Source: Lunularia cruciata
Lineage: Eukaryota; Streptophyta; Marchantiopsida; Lunulariales; Lunulariaceae
Reading direction: 5' to 3'
DNA: 64,000 bases
NCBI GenBank assembly: GCA_948567375.1
Contig: OX419759.1
Span: forward strand, 61,656,593 to 61,720,592
This document shows positions 44,752-58,204 of this stretch, in pieces (position 1 is the first letter of the stretch; each line of letters starts with the position of its first letter). Made by a program: the position numbers and the translations under genes. The notes beneath the pieces are model-generated. The model did not search any database and was not told the origin of the DNA. It saw nothing but the letters and a program-made list of their open reading frames with translations.

Positions 44752-46415
44752 AAGGCATTCAAGAAATTGAAGAAGAATTTTGATTACACCCTGAATGAAT
44801 TAATTCAATATAGAATGCAAATCCAAATGCAAAAGCAATCAATAAAAGAGCTAAGGCAAGTAGTGGCTAACAAGAATCAAGCTTGGGAGAGGGAGCTTGC
44901 AAATAATACAAGAAAAGAGAAATGTTTGTATGATTTGATGAAGCATGCCAAAGCCCAAGTTGCTCATGAGGAAGTGGAGAGAAAAAAGATGGAGGTGAAG
45001 CATGTTGAGGGGTTGCAGCTACTTTGTATGAAGTAAGAGGAGGAGGTGATCCAAGGCAAGTCATTCTTAGCAAATGAGGGTATAGGTGCAATTAGTGAGG
45101 TTTCTACTTAATTGAAGGCAATACTCAATACTAACATTGAGGTGAAGTTAGAAGAAGCCTACCTATAGGAGCTCAAGTTGGTAATGTATGAAACTCAAAG
45201 GAGAAAGTTAATGGATGTAGATCTGAATACTTTATTAATTAGCCTTAGAGATAGAGTAGATAGGAAGATGATCAACGTAGGAGATAACATATGCTTAGAC
45301 TAGATTTAGTTAATACCTTTGTAGACAATCACACTTGTACTCTGTGTGAAAGTAGAGTTATACAATTAAAAGCACTCAAGATTGGAGCGCATGTGACTTT
45401 AGATGAGTCACTCAAGATTGGAGTGTAGGTGACTTTAGATGAGTCACTCAAGTTGCTCAAACTAGTTAGGATGGAGGAGGTGGAGATAGATAGGACACTT
45501 ATGACTTCAATTTTACTATAGACTGGTGAAGAAGAAATATTAGTAGAAGTAGTGGATGAACCCAAAGTGAGGAAACCCTTGTAGTGGATTTGGGTGAAGA
45601 ATCCAAAGTTGAGGCAGCACTTGGATTGGATTAGACTCAAGAGTAGTCACAAATCCAAAGTGGTGGGATGATGCTTTGTATCTAGAGATTTGTAGAAATT
45701 AGTCAAGTAGTTTAGACAGATTTATAATTACCAAGTGGTCTACCTATTTAAAGTTGCTATCCACAATATTATGTATTCAGTAATTGAATCAAAGAGTGAG
45801 TAAAGCAAAGTGTTGAACCAGTACTTGCTGTTTTGCTTAATTCTGAGTATCAATCAATTGTCTACTTTTGTGAGTGTGTAAAGAATTTTGAATTGGAGTT
45901 TGGAGTTTTTAGATGCTGGATTCTACAGCTTTAAATTTCCCTCTATGTGTTTGATGTTGAGTGGAACGCATCTGAAGCAATGCCTTGATGGATCTATGAT
46001 AATTGTAGCGTTGGTAGTATTTGTCATTTGTGTTTGCAAGCAAGAGACTAATGTGAAGTCATTTTAGAACAGGAAGTTGCACCTTCAATTGAAAGGTGGC
46101 ATGCAATTCCATAGAAAAGTCACTTTGTGGTAAAATAGCCTTCTTTGTATCAACAAAATCATCACAATTATGATAAATTTGGAATAGAATTGAAGAATTG
46201 TGATTTGGAGTGACATTTAATTGTGGCAAGACTATTGTTGAGCATTTGCTACTCTCTTCTAGGTGTGGTTTCAACCCAAGAGGCTAAATACATAACCAAG
46301 AAGAACTGTATTGTTACCTTTTACTTTGTATTTCACCATTCTTGACTTGTATCTCATTAGGAACAAACAATTACTCACATATCACTACAAAAGTGATACT
46401 TGTTGGGTTGTCACA
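44752..46415 (+). repeat. Partial F-type LTR following the 3' LTR
   Basis: It begins abruptly at AAGGCATTCAAGAAATTGAAG, which matches the middle of the full LTR (about 43124), and runs to TTGTCACA at 46415. It contains a coiled-coil frame piece at 44767-45036 and a TATA box at 45745-45751. It is quite diverged from the neighbouring LTR, so it is not a recent duplicate. Confidence 0.78.
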
Positions 46416-47504
46416 AAGTTGCAAGTATGAGGAATGTGAGATGGAAAGAGAGAAAGAAAAGAATCTAGAAAAAATGAGTCTTGGCCAAAATTAAGGAAGA
46501 AGAGAGAGAATCCAATAGATGCTTGCTTGGGAGTTATTGTAGGCAAACTCAATATCTACAAGGCAAGCATCCTATTAGGTATGGTGAATGCTCACAAAGG
46601 TAGAATGTATATCTTCCAAGGTGCAATGTTTTGGTTTGCCCATCAGTTTGAGGATGATAGGCCATAGACAGAGCAAGCTTGGTGTCGAGTAGCTTGAAGA
46701 GTGCTTGCCAAATTTTATTAGTGAATCAAGGATCACAATTAGAGATGAGAATTCTTGGCATCCCATTGTGCTTGAAGACAATGTCAAAGTAAATCTTGGG
46801 TAGCATAGGGGCATCCATAGTATCCACAATGGGTGCTAAATGAATCTACTTGCTAAGTTTATCAATAAACACCACAATGGCAATATGGCTCTAATCTTGT
46901 TTGGGTAAGGATGTGATGAGATCAAAACTTACATGTTCCAATCGGGCAGTTGGGATGGGAAGTGGTTGAAGCAGTCCACATGAGTTTGGGTTGCTGACTT
47001 TGTTGCATTGGTAGCTTTCACAAGTTCAAAAAAACTCTCAAACTTCTTGTGCCATGTTTAGACATTAGAGGGTACTTAGGGTTTTATCCACACCAAAATG
47101 ACCAAAAATTGCTAAGTCATGGGCTTCTTGAAGCCATAATCTAGAGGTCACTCATAGCTAGAACAAAGATCTATTTCTTACAAAATAGAAGGCCTTCCAT
47201 GAAAGAAAAGTTGTTGTACTCCTAGTCATGCACTCCAAGATGACTTTGCATGAGCTGAAAGAAGAGTTCCTATTGTAAAGCAATCTTGAATGCCATATGT
47301 ACCTTTCAGTGACCTTGTGGTGATTATTGCTACCATGGGAGATTTGAGAAGAAGCTTTAAATCAAGATGTCATGATAGGGCATTGATAATAATATGGAAC
47401 CTACCAAGCTCAAGCTTGATGTCAAACAACTATAGTTGTTCTTCTCACCATTGATATCTACTCTAATGTGCTCCAAATGTAAGGTTTGCAACAAAGGGAA
47501 AAGG

Positions 47505-47535
47505 GGTTTAAGGTTTAAGGTTTAGGGTTATTGGG
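47505..47535. repeat. Short telomere-like repeat inside element D
   Basis: GGTTTAA twice, then GGTTTAGGGTTATTGGG, close to the plant telomere unit TTTAGGG. C lacks this stretch at the same place (near 18640), so roughly 45 bp were added in D. Confidence 0.6.
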
Positions 47536-50506
47536 TCTAGAGGTGTGATCATTTTTCATGATCACTTGTTTTCCCAATAGACATTGTCACTATACCTTTG
47601 TGACATATAGCATTGCTAGTTGTTATTGATTCCAAGTAGAGGTGTCCCTTTCTATAGTGTTTAGTTGGCAAAGAAAAAGGTAATGGGATGTAACCTATGT
47701 AGAGATTCTTACTACAACACAACTGCAATGGCAAAGTTAGAACTATCACTTTCAACAACACAAGGTAGTTGAGGATCACATAGTTGGAGGATGGGTCATG
47801 AAGAAACCATATGCTTTAGTTTGTTGAATGAATGAGCTTGGTTTTCCATTGAAAGCTTTAGGTCTTCCCCAAGAGATCAGTCAATAGTGTGGCTGCATGA
47901 GCATAGTAGCGGATGAACCATAGGTAAAAACTCACCAATCCATTAAATGTTTGCAAATTTGTGGCATCCTTTGAAGTAGGCTAATTGGTAATGACCTTGA
48001 TTTTCTCTTCTTCTATCTTGATCCCTTCTAATGAGACTTTATGACCCAAGAAGGTAACTTACTTTTACCAAAAGGTACACTTTGACTTCTTGTAATAAAA
48101 CTTCCATTGGTGCAGTCATCTTAGGACTTTTCATACATGATCCATGTGTTCTACATCCATCTTGTTATAGATTAAAATATCATCCAAGAAAAACACCATG
48201 TATCATTCCAACAATCTGTCCAACAACCCATGCATTTGATCCATGAAAATAGCCAAAGTGTTAATGAGCCCAAAAGGCAAGACTATCCATTCAAAATGCA
48301 CATACCTTGTACAAAAGGTAATCTTTTTGCACATCTTCCCTATTAATGGGAATTTGCTAATAGTCTTTTTGAAGATCCAACTTGGAGAAGTATTGTGCTC
48401 TACTCAATTAATCTAGCAAGTCATCAATTTGAGGCAAGAGATATATATATTCCTTATAATTTGTTTTTTAAGGCCATGGTAGTCAATACAAAATTAAAGT
48501 CTTCCATCCTTCTTTGGTACAGAGAGTATTAGTGCTCCGTATAGAGATGTACTATGTTATATAAAATCTTTATCCAACAACTAAGTCATTGGTGTTTGAA
48601 GCTCTTCTAATTGTTTTGGTAAGATCCTATAGATTAGTCTTCTCATAGGACTACTACTTGTTAATAGCTCAATCTTGAAGGGCATACCTTGCTTAAAAGG
48701 TAACCCCTTTGGTAGATCATCCAAAAACACATATGCAAACTTTTGAACTATTTAATCAAACATTGTTTGATGAGGCTTTTGGCTCTCATCAATTTCTCCT
48801 TGCAAAATGTGCATGATCCTATATCACAAAAACAAAAATGTCTTCCTCCAAAGCTTGCTCTATGGCTACTTTATTGACAAAATTCCCATCTTGGCATTGA
48901 CTACTCTTAGGTGTCTTACTCAAAAGTGTTAGACAACATAATTGGTGATTCTTACCTTGGTGTTGTACTTGAATTTATCATCCAGTCTAATCAAATTGAA
49001 CCTTATGATATTCAAGCCAAGGCAGATTTACAATGACATCATAATGTAGAGGCATTATTGACAAACTTGATAAAATCCAAATACTCTTTTCCAATCTTGA
49101 ATGTAACATGATGTGAGGAATAAAATGCAAAACCTTTTCTACCATCCACCATTATCAATCTACTTCCAGATACTAGTTTGATACAAATACATAATTTTTT
49201 TGTTAATTGTATGGTTATTCAATTCTTTGAACATCTAAAAACAACCAAAATCCTACAATTATGATTAGATATCATACGTTACAAGTGAAGCAAACTTCCA
49301 TAGATCAAGCCTTCAATCTCATTTGTACTAATCAAGTTTGTAGTAGGTTGCTTGATATCTCCTATTAGAATTCTTTGTTTCCTTGATCACTATGCTCCAT
49401 AAACTCCATTCACATAATTTGTTAGGGTTATCCATTCTGGAGTGGACATTCAATAATGTAATGTCCAATTTGACAACAATAAAAGAAATCAAAATTTTAT
49501 CATAATCTCTCCTTGTTTATAGTGCCAAGTGGTCTTTATTGGACCACATCAATTTCCTTGATGTTAGCTCCTTCACCTTTATTTAGTGTGTTTGCAAGTT
49601 TTCTGAAGGTCAAGGTCAAGGTCAAGACCAAGTTGTGGTAACCAAGCAATCAAATCGTTAAACCAATTGCATGGCTTCTTCCAAGTGTTTTTCCAAGTGA
49701 CCAAGCAAGGCTCTTGCATGGTCACCTTTTATTTGGTGCATGACTTAAGCTCCTCACAAATTGATCCAAAGCTTCACCTTCTAGTATTTAAAGAATTTAC
49801 ATTATGGCATTCTAGAATTAAGTGATATATCTCCTCACATAACCAATGTGCTTCAATTTTACCAATCTATCTTGTGCAGCATGTGCATCATTCATAGCTT
49901 AGAATCTCCCAATTATTGTGCTCTTGAATTCTTCCCATGTTGAGATTGGCATAATAGATTGCCATTGAGCTTCCTATATTCAAAATTTCCACCACAGTTT
50001 TACAACTCCATCCAATTGGCTTGAAGGCAAGAGAATCTTGTCTTTGTTCATCTTGAAAATTTGTAGCTTCAAAATAATATTTGCAACTAAATAAAAAATT
50101 CTTCACTACATCCAAGAGATTCTTACCTTCAAATGCCTTGGGCTTTAGAAATCAAATGTGTTATTCAAAGGGTGCTCTCTCTACATGCTCTTGTCATTGA
50201 TGATCTCTCTCTTCCAATAATTGAGTAAGTTGCTCAATTTATTATTGTATAACAATGATATTTTCAAGCATTGCTGCCATGGCTAATAGTCTATCAAACT
50301 ATTTGTAATGATCTAAATTGACATGTAAATGTAACACATCCACCACTCTTTGTAAGTTACAATTACAAGTATCAATGGTTCATCGGAGTGATGAACTATG
50401 TGAAATAATGCTTGGGTAGTTCATAGACATAGAAATCTTGATGGTTGAGGAGAAATGGATTTAGTGGTCAATAAATTGCATCCATCCTATTCTTGCTCTT
50501 ATACCA

Positions 50507-50927
50507 ATATAGAACTCTAAGGAGAGAAATAAGAGAATTGAAGACCAGAGTGGAAAATCATATTAGAACTCTCAAATGAGAGCAATCCAAATGCCTAGCA
50601 TGAGCTTAGGCTTTGGTATTTATAGGAACATACAAGGCTCTTGGTAAGTTCCCAAGAAAGCTTCCTACTAGAAGTTGTCATCTTGGAGTGCAAGCTAAGC
50701 TAATTAGGAAGCTTCCAAAGAATCTTCCTTCTAGGAACCATCTTCTTGGCATGTAAGCTAAGCTAGCTAAGAAGCTTCCTATTTGGCATATATGTTACTC
50801 GATACTTGGAAGGTACTAAGAGTTTCCTAGATGCTTTTAGAACATTCTTAGACTGCTTGGCTATATTTGGCTTATTTGCTATCTTGTTAGCCTCTACTAA
50901 CTTGTTTGCTAACTCCATATTGTTATA
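50507..50927 (-). repeat. Element D 5' LTR
   Basis: Diverged from the C LTR but colinear: the CTTTGGTATTTATAGG block with TATA at 50617-50624 and the end ATTGTTATA. Its GAA/TTC units are partly eroded. Confidence 0.85.
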
Positions 50928-51311
50928 ACTTCCTAGTTGTGTTCCTATTAATCTATGATCTTTAGTAGATAAGAATTGTGGATTGAATTGAACTTCCTAT
51001 TTGTATGTCCTTGGAAGCATAGAGCAAGCTAGTCCATTTTCTCTTCCTTGTATGTCTTCCTTCAATTTCTGAATTTATGACTTCAATTTGTGGATCTTTG
51101 CTTTGACTGCCTTTCCTTTGGCCTCTTCTTAAAGCATCTCCACAAATTTGGGTGGGACTTCCTCCAGTTGCCAAATATGTCCGTCTTCTTCTCCTCCAAG
51201 TGCAAGCACTTTGCCTAAAATTCTTCTTTGAATACCTTGTGCATTTGTTGTCATTCTGCTTCTTTCTCCATAGCCAATGCTAGCTCCTTTTCTTGGGTCT
51301 CCAATGGCAAT
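50928..51311 (-). pseudogene. Element I, part 1: unknown coiled-coil coding relic
   Basis: The minus strand reads short Lys/Glu-rich pieces such as KELALAMEKEAE, with frameshifts. It borders the solo LTR at 51312 and seems to continue beyond it at 54958 (flanks GCAAT and ACAAT). No family recognised. Confidence 0.45.
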
Positions 51312-52129
51312 TATGGTACCCACATTTTTCATTTTCTTATGTTTTGGATGAGTCTCAAGTAGAAGTGTATTGTTAAAGCCAAAGTAAGGTTTTAATGAAG
51401 AAGAAAGGAGAACCAACATGTTTGAGGGGGTGGAACCCAAAGAAGTCAACTTTGGGTCAGAGAGAGAAGGACTCGGGTTGAACTTATAGGAAGATAAACT
51501 TCAAAGGACCAAGGACTTTGCATTGGGGAAAATCAAACTGATCCAAAGTAACCATAACAAATTTTCTTTGGAACACAAAGATCAAGAAGGTACCATTAAA
51601 GAGGGAAAATGTCTATATCAAGAGGGAACAAACACACAAAATTAGTGAAAAGAGATTTAAAATGACTAAAGAATGACTGCACAATGGAGCATTATAAAAA
51701 TGAGACATTGTCAAGGAAAAAAATGAAATGAGAAGACAATGTCCAATTCCTATTAGCAGTTACTCCAAATAAATGCAAAGCACAAGGCCAACAAAGAGTG
51801 TAGTTTTCCAGCACCTTGAAGGAGTTAGGATTTAGGCAATGGGGAGGGTTCAAAACCAAGAGCTAGAAAGCACACCATGGCACCAAGGGGGAGCAAGCAA
51901 AGTTCCTCACTGTCAATGAGGAGTTTGGCAATCCAAAGGTTAGATATTGTAGCCAGAATAGAAGTATTGAGTAGACTTTGGATAACCTTCCTAGCCTAGA
52001 ATTGGAACTTGAGTTTTTCGTGTTTCATGGCCAAGATAGCCACCAATAATTGTGAGGACAGAGTCAGATTGGAGATTAGTTGTGAGAAGGGAAGCCGGGG
52101 ATGAGAGTAGAGTGACATTCTACCGCAAG

Positions 52130-54170
52130 GGAGACACGATAAAAGAAATTGAAGAGGTGTGTAATTCCTTCAATGTTTTGCAGACCAAGAATGGCTACAA
52201 GGTGGACACATATAGGGACCTGATAAGATGAAGTATTGTTGGGGCCCTAATGCCCATGTTCAAGCATAAGTGGATGGCTTACATCACCAAGAACCAAGCG
52301 GTCTCTTCCACCAGATGTTTGCAAGGGAGAATGTGAATTGCGTAAAGTGCATTCACCAGCGGATGAGGCAGATGATCTTCAACTAAAGAATAAAATTGCC
52401 ACCACACTACTTCGTACTGTTTGCTACACATTTCTACCTCAAGTTAAATTTGTTGACATCAGAGGAGAAGCAAAAGATGGTGTCTCACTTTCACCCAGAC
52501 TTGTGTAGAGAGGCGGATGCCAATGAGCAATAGTACATTTAGCAGATTCAAGCGAGTGATGAGCACTTTGGAAGAATAGGACAGCAACAGAAAGTTGATA
52601 TATCTTTTTTGAAGACCAAGAAGAGGAGTTGACCCAAGGAAATGGTGTCACCAGTTCAGCCAAGAAAAACAAGAAGAGTCAACCAAAGGCATGAAGTAGT
52701 GATTCATGATATGTTGTCAGGAGTAGAGTTAGAGGGAGAAGTTGAGTCAAAGTCAAAAGACTCAAAGAAAGAAGAAGAAAAAAAGCTCATGCTGCAAAAC
52801 GGAGAATTAAGCAGTGAGAGTGATGATGAACCCAAAGTACTGCAGCTGGTAAAAGAAATGGCTGAGGAAGAGGATCAGGAATTTCATGCAGCAATTGAAT
52901 GTATGGAAGGAGAAATGCCTATCTAGAGTCACCATCAATGGCATTAAAAGATTGTGTAGAGGAGGAGTTTAGGTTGGGAAGGCCAAGTCCAGTAAGGGAA
53001 GAAGAAGAGAGCTTGGATGATCCCAGGTAAGAAGATCCCAACTAGGAGGAAAGGCACTGGCCAAAGATATCACTGCCAAAAAAGGGTACAAAGATTGTGA
53101 AGAAGAAGAGCTCAATGGGGTGGCATACTTGAAGAAGATTGTATGTTCCTTGTTGGTGCAGTTGGAGCAGACCAGAAAGGAGTTGATGAATCAAGGAGTG
53201 AAGAATAAGTTGCAGGTGGTGAAGTATCTATAGGAAGAAATTATGTAGCTAAGATCCAGTTTGACTTGAAGAGAGGAGGAAGCCAAAGAACTTTGGGTGG
53301 ATGTAGTGCTCTAGAAGAAGAATTTTTCAAATTTTGAGGAGAGTTTTGAGACACAAGGAGCTTGAGCAGCAGAAAGCAGAAGTGAAGGAGCTGTCATTGC
53401 AAAGCTGATGGAGGAGGTGAAGAGTGCAAGACTAGAGGTAACACAATTGAAAGTGGTGGTAATTGTGCTGGAGCAAGAGGGGGAGAACTTGAGGAGAGTT
53501 GTAGTGCAAAAGGATGAAGCCTAACAGCAAGAGTTAATAGGCCAACATCGCAAGGAGGAGAGACTACAAGGATTGGCTCATAATGTAGAAGCTCAGTTGA
53601 GTCAATATGTGGAAGAGAAGGAAGCGTTGAAAGCTGAATTTGAAGATGAGCTGGAACATGTATCAGAATGAGTTGGAATCAGAGTGAAGGCAAAGTTAGC
53701 TCAAGCAAGTACATCAGAGATAGTTGAAGATTTTATTGTAAAGGTGAAACTTTGAGTGTTAAAGCCTAAATGGAGATAGAGGAGGCATGGTTGCATAAGT
53801 TGAAACTGTTAGTGCAAGAGACAAGGAAGAGAAGTGCAAGGAACACGAATATGAACAATCTCTTGATTTGCTTGAGAGATAAAGTAGATAAGAAGATGGC
53901 AGAAGTAGGAGATAATTTTTGTCTTAGATTAGATTTAGTTAGGCGTGAGTTAGATGAGCTTTAGAATAGTGTAAAGAAAGATATCGGAAGTAGGAGTACA
54001 TGTGTCTTCAAGTGAGTTACTTGAGACCTTAGTTAGGATTGAGGATAGGATAGAAAGAGAAGAAAGAATATATCATAACGGTAGATGAACCTAAAGAAGG
54101 ACAACTGATATGAGGAACATTGGGTATAGAAGCCAAAATAGAAGTAGAGATCGGATTGGATTCATAACTG
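52130..54170 (+). pseudogene. U3-encoded coiled-coil reading frame, copy 3 (solo LTR)
   Basis: The pieces follow the order of the other copies: SPADEADDLQLKN near 52358, then 52642-52926 (MVSPVQPRKTRRVNQ, KKEEEKKLMLQNGELSSESD, EEDQEFHAAIECMEG), a coiled-coil stretch near 53100-53650, and 53770-53964 (MNNLLICLRDKVDKKMAEVG). It is diverged from copies 1 and 2, yet the acidic and MNNLL segments stay recognisable. Confidence 0.58.
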
Positions 54171-54274
54171 ATTTAAGATAGGAATCTACAGATATGAAGA
54201 AGTGGGTTGCCATTTTGGATCTGGAGATTGCTAGGAAGCAATTTAAGTAGTTAGATAACTGCCAATGCTTTGCT

Positions 54275-54281
54275 TATTTAA
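54275..54281 (+). promoter_or_regulatory. TATA box in solo F-type LTR
   Basis: TATTTAA in the context TTTGCTTATTTAAAGGAG. Confidence 0.6.
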
Positions 54282-54957
54282 AGGAGACATTGGCAATGAT
54301 TTTTTTTGTTTAGTTCAATTCAGTAATGTTATTCTGAAGTTGAGTAAAGCAAAGTGCTATTACTCAATGCTCATCATTTCAACTTAATTTTGAGTATCAA
54401 TCTTGTGTATGTGAGTGTATGGAGAAATTCAAAGTGTAAGTCAATGGATGTTAGATGTTGGATTCTACATCTCTGATTTGATTTTGTGGGTTTGATCTTG
54501 AGTGGATAGCAATAGGAGCAATGCATTGACAAATTTGTGAAAAATTGTAGTGTTGGTAGTATTTTGCATTTGTGAGTGTAACATTGGATTGATGCAAAGC
54601 AATTTTGATTGAAGAAGTTGTGCCTTTAGTGAACGAGTGGAACACAATTCTGGGGTGAAGTTGTTTCATGGTGAAGTAGCCTTCTTCAAAAAGAAATGAA
54701 TCATCACAATCAAGATTATTTGGAAAGATTTGAATGAATTATGATTTATGGGTGTTATGATTTGTGACAAGATTGCAAATTGAGCACTTGTTATTCTCTT
54801 TTGGGTGTGGTTTCTACTTGAGAGATTAAAGAAGAACTCAAGAAGAAATATTGATTACTATTTTACTTTGTATTTGACCATCTCTAACTCATATCTATGT
54901 GGGAACAAACTATTACTAATGGATTATTGCAAAAGTGATACTTGTTGGGTTGTCACA

Positions 54958-57900
54958 ACAATGTTGCCTCCTTTGTATATTCAAATATTTGGAGGTCCAA
55001 GATGGCATTTTGAACCTTGGTATTGTTCAGCTCTTGTCATATGCTCTACTTTTCCTCATCTCTAGCTCACAATGATCTTTGTAGTTGAGCTTTATTTCCT
55101 TCTTCTCTGTTTATAGCTTGCTTAATTTGAGTTGCACTCGCCCTAATGCCTTCTCTTGCTCTTGTAATATAGAAGCAAGGGAAGATTTTTCTTTCTTGCA
55201 TTGAGGAGCTCCTATATTAAGGAGTTCACTCTCTTGGTCTCTTCCTTGAATCTGTCTTAGGCCTTGTTAACTTCCTCTTGGAGCTTGTCCTCCCTTGCCT
55301 TCTTGGTGTTTATCTCCTTGTGCACACTCTACACCAAGATAGTATAATCCACAATTTCTAGACCTCCTTTTGGTACTATGAAAGCAAGAGTTCCATCATA
55401 TGAAGAAACTTCCTACCAAATATATCATGAAGTGAGCTCTCTTCATTTGGCTGGTGGTTGCTTGGCTTGCTTCTTCCTGGTCTCCCTTCTCCTTTGGAAC
55501 CAAGAATTTCCTCTTCTTTGTTGATTCTTGAGCCTATTCTGCCTCAATACCAACCTCCTCTTCATTGGCTCCTTCTTTCTCTTTGGGCCAAAGTTCATTC
55601 TCCCCTTCTGGTTGTGCAACTTTCTTCCCAAGGATGAGGATTGAGGAATGGGATTGAAACATTTGGGCAATTTACTTGGGGTTCCTTCTTGCACTCCTTT
55701 GTCTTCCAAGTTGTCTTCTTCAATTATAAAGGGCTCTAGATGGAGATTGAATTGAGCATCCTTGTATTTCTCTCTCCAACTTCTTCTAATTTGGTACCTT
55801 GCAAGATAAAAGATCATTTTCTTGTTGATCTCCTTCTTCTTCATTGGTATCTTCCTCTAAAGCCACTTCTCCCTCCTCATCAAAGTTACTTTGATGACTA
55901 GAGAGTTCTTTTGCACTCTCTTCTTGGTTGAAGTAGTGGTTTGGATAGGAGAAGGAGCATGCTTCTTCTTTGGTTTGGACCTACTACTTCTTCCTCCACA
56001 AGTACAAACTTGCTTTTCTTGGAAAATTTTGCATTCACTTCCCAATATTTCTTATTCATTCTTAGTTTGGGAAGCAACGAACCCTACAGGAGGGAAGTGG
56101 CAAAGGAATCTCCTTTGTTCTTTCTCCTTTGGCAAATTGAGACCCATGTAGAAATGGATCACAATGAGGGCTAGTTATGTACCTTATTCTTTGTCCAATA
56201 AATCTTGATGAAGGGTTTGGGCTTGTAGATAGAAAATATGAGCAAGATAGAACATGTGAGATTTAATTGAGCTACACTCCAGGCCTAAAGATAATACCAA
56301 ATTTGTGAAAAGTGGAATTGATCATTCTTTACTTTGTTTTATAGCAAAGCCTTCAGTTATTCTTTGGCCAGGAAATGGTTGGCCCCTCCTTGGATCCTTG
56401 TTTTTTATTTAATGCATGGTACAATCTGCACATGAAAAACATCCTCTTCCTCAATGGTCCTAGTTATTGTGGTGAGTAATGAGCTGAATGCCAACACTCT
56501 TCCTACAAATGCAAACCATTCTTCTTGAAATGAAATAATCATCCTTGAACTAGAAGGTGGCCCATTCAAAGAGGTGTATGGTTCTTGATATCTATCGGCT
56601 TTGGGACAAGGATGATGGAGTCAAAATCAGTTGCTGAGTTTTATCTTGACCAAAGTGCTTCTAGGATGAAGGTTCTTCTATATGGATATCTTTGTACCAA
56701 GACTCTTCTCCACCAAAGCCATCTGCTCTTGAGCATTTTTTGACCTGGTCAAATTTTCATTCTTCTTTAGCTGAACTTTTGGCCTATGATCTCTCATTCA
56801 AGTTGCTGGCTCATCGAGCATAACTCTGAAGAATGTTTTATCTAAGAGCTTCCACCTAGAAGAATTTAGTAACTTTTCATTTCCTCACAATAAAGATGAA
56901 ATAACATAAAATAAAATAAAATACTAATGTAAAAACACAGGCACCACAATTCTATACTTGGTCTTTTGCTATCATTTTCCCTTTGCTGAGGATTTCTTCT
57001 GTCCTAGAGTCTAGGTCCAAGGAACTACCATTTCCTTTATTCATTTTAATCAAAAGATTTATCCTTTCCTTATACTCTATAGCCAGCTTGAGGGCCTTGA
57101 TGGAATCCTTGAACTTCTTTGTGGTGTGTTTGCAAAGAGTGTCAAAGAGTTGCTTCCATTGATCATTTGTGTCATCTTTGTCTCAATGCATGTACTTGAG
57201 ATCTCAACTCTCACAACTTCAACCTTGACACTTTGGTCTCCATTTCCTCCTTAGCTATTGCGACCTAACTGATCTCATGTCATCTCTATCTATGCAATGA
57301 TCTTGGTCTTTTGCTCATCTATCCACCTTTTAACTCCCTATAGCTTTGCCAATACTTTTTCACAAATTGTCATGCAATATTTTTCCTATTCTTCTTCATT
57401 CTCATTCAACTTCCTAATGAGCTTCATAATTTATAATTTGGTAATTGGTCTTCTTGATGTTGGACCTCTACGGCAACCACCATTACCTTTGGTCTTAAGC
57501 ACTCCTTTTACTTCTAGTACTCCTTTATCCTAAAGAACTACTTCATCTTTGGGTTAGGATGTGACATGCTCTAATTATGCTACGAACACTCCTTTTGCCT
57601 TTGTTCTCAAGGGCCCAACTTCTTTGTTGTTTCTCCTTCTTGACAATGTAATCCCTGCAACTAGAGAGCTTATCTTGATTCATGTGGGCTTCTTGGCTAG
57701 AATAGACTAAACCTTTTCTCCTCCTTTGTCCTACTTATTTTCTTCCAAAGAGGTGAAGGACTTCTCACTGGGTGTAGGTTTCTTAATTCTTCAGCTTCTT
57801 TGTGTCCAGTCTTATCTTCTTCTCCATCCTTCTTTTCTTTGGTGGTGGGTTTTTCTTTGTCTTTGTCATTGGTTGAATCATTGACCACTTGAGACCTCTA

Positions 57901-58204
57901 TGCCTGCTTCTTAGCTTTGTCTTTGGCCTAGCAAGTATAGTCTTTTTCTTCTTCTCAAAGCCCAAAGTGTTGTGAGCTTCCTCCACCAAGACAAATTTCA
58001 TATCCTTTGTAAAGCCTGCATCTGCAAGTTGGTATTTCTTCTTGTCTTGAAATCCTTATGACTTCCAAGATAACCTGCAGGAAAGTAAGGATTCGGGTAT
58101 TTCTCCTTATCCTTTGGTGTTAATAGCTCCATCCTTAGGTAAAAGTGAATGGTGAAGAGAGAGAAAGAGAGAGAGAGATGAGCTCCTCCTCCGTCTTTGT
58201 TCAT
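54958..58204 (-). pseudogene. Element I, part 2: unknown minus-strand coding relic
   Basis: Reading right to left from 58204: MNKDGGGAHLSLSFSLF, then YPNPYFPAGYLGSHKDFK, Lys-rich pieces (57697-58001), a segment near 57060-57180 (DDTNDQWKQLFDTLCKHT, then KFKDSIKALKLAIEYKERI), a long stop-rich middle, FPPVGFVASQTKNE near 56080, MGSECKIFQEKQVCTCGG (56045), and the basic 55844-55443 frame, followed by coiled-coil pieces to 54958. It looks like an extra, non-polymerase reading frame carried by a plant retroelement. It could also be a decayed host repeat gene. No catalytic motif seen. Confidence 0.45.

Larger units (their letters stand above)
46416..50927 (-). mobile_element. Element D: decayed C-family chromovirus, minus strand, 3' end missing
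   Basis: Colinear with C from the integrase (C at about 17545) to the end of the 5' LTR. Reading right to left: LTR 50507-50927, an iMet-like primer site (TGGTATAAGAGCAAG on the minus strand, just left of 50507), gag remnants 49400-50500, protease near 48800-49350, reverse transcriptase about 47800-48800, RNase H and integrase down to 46430. Nearly all frames are broken. The chromodomain and 3' LTR are absent, and the left edge coincides with the end of an F-type LTR. Confidence 0.88.
51312..54957 (+). repeat. Solo F-type LTR, 3646 bp
   Basis: It is colinear with the F 3' LTR from the first bases (TATGGTACCC against TGTGTTACCC) to the last (TTGTCACA). It is flanked by GCAAT on the left (51307-51311) and ACAAT on the right (54958-54962), a 5-bp duplication with one mismatch. 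A solo LTR arises by recombination between the two LTRs of an inserted element. TATA box at 54275-54281. Confidence 0.82.
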
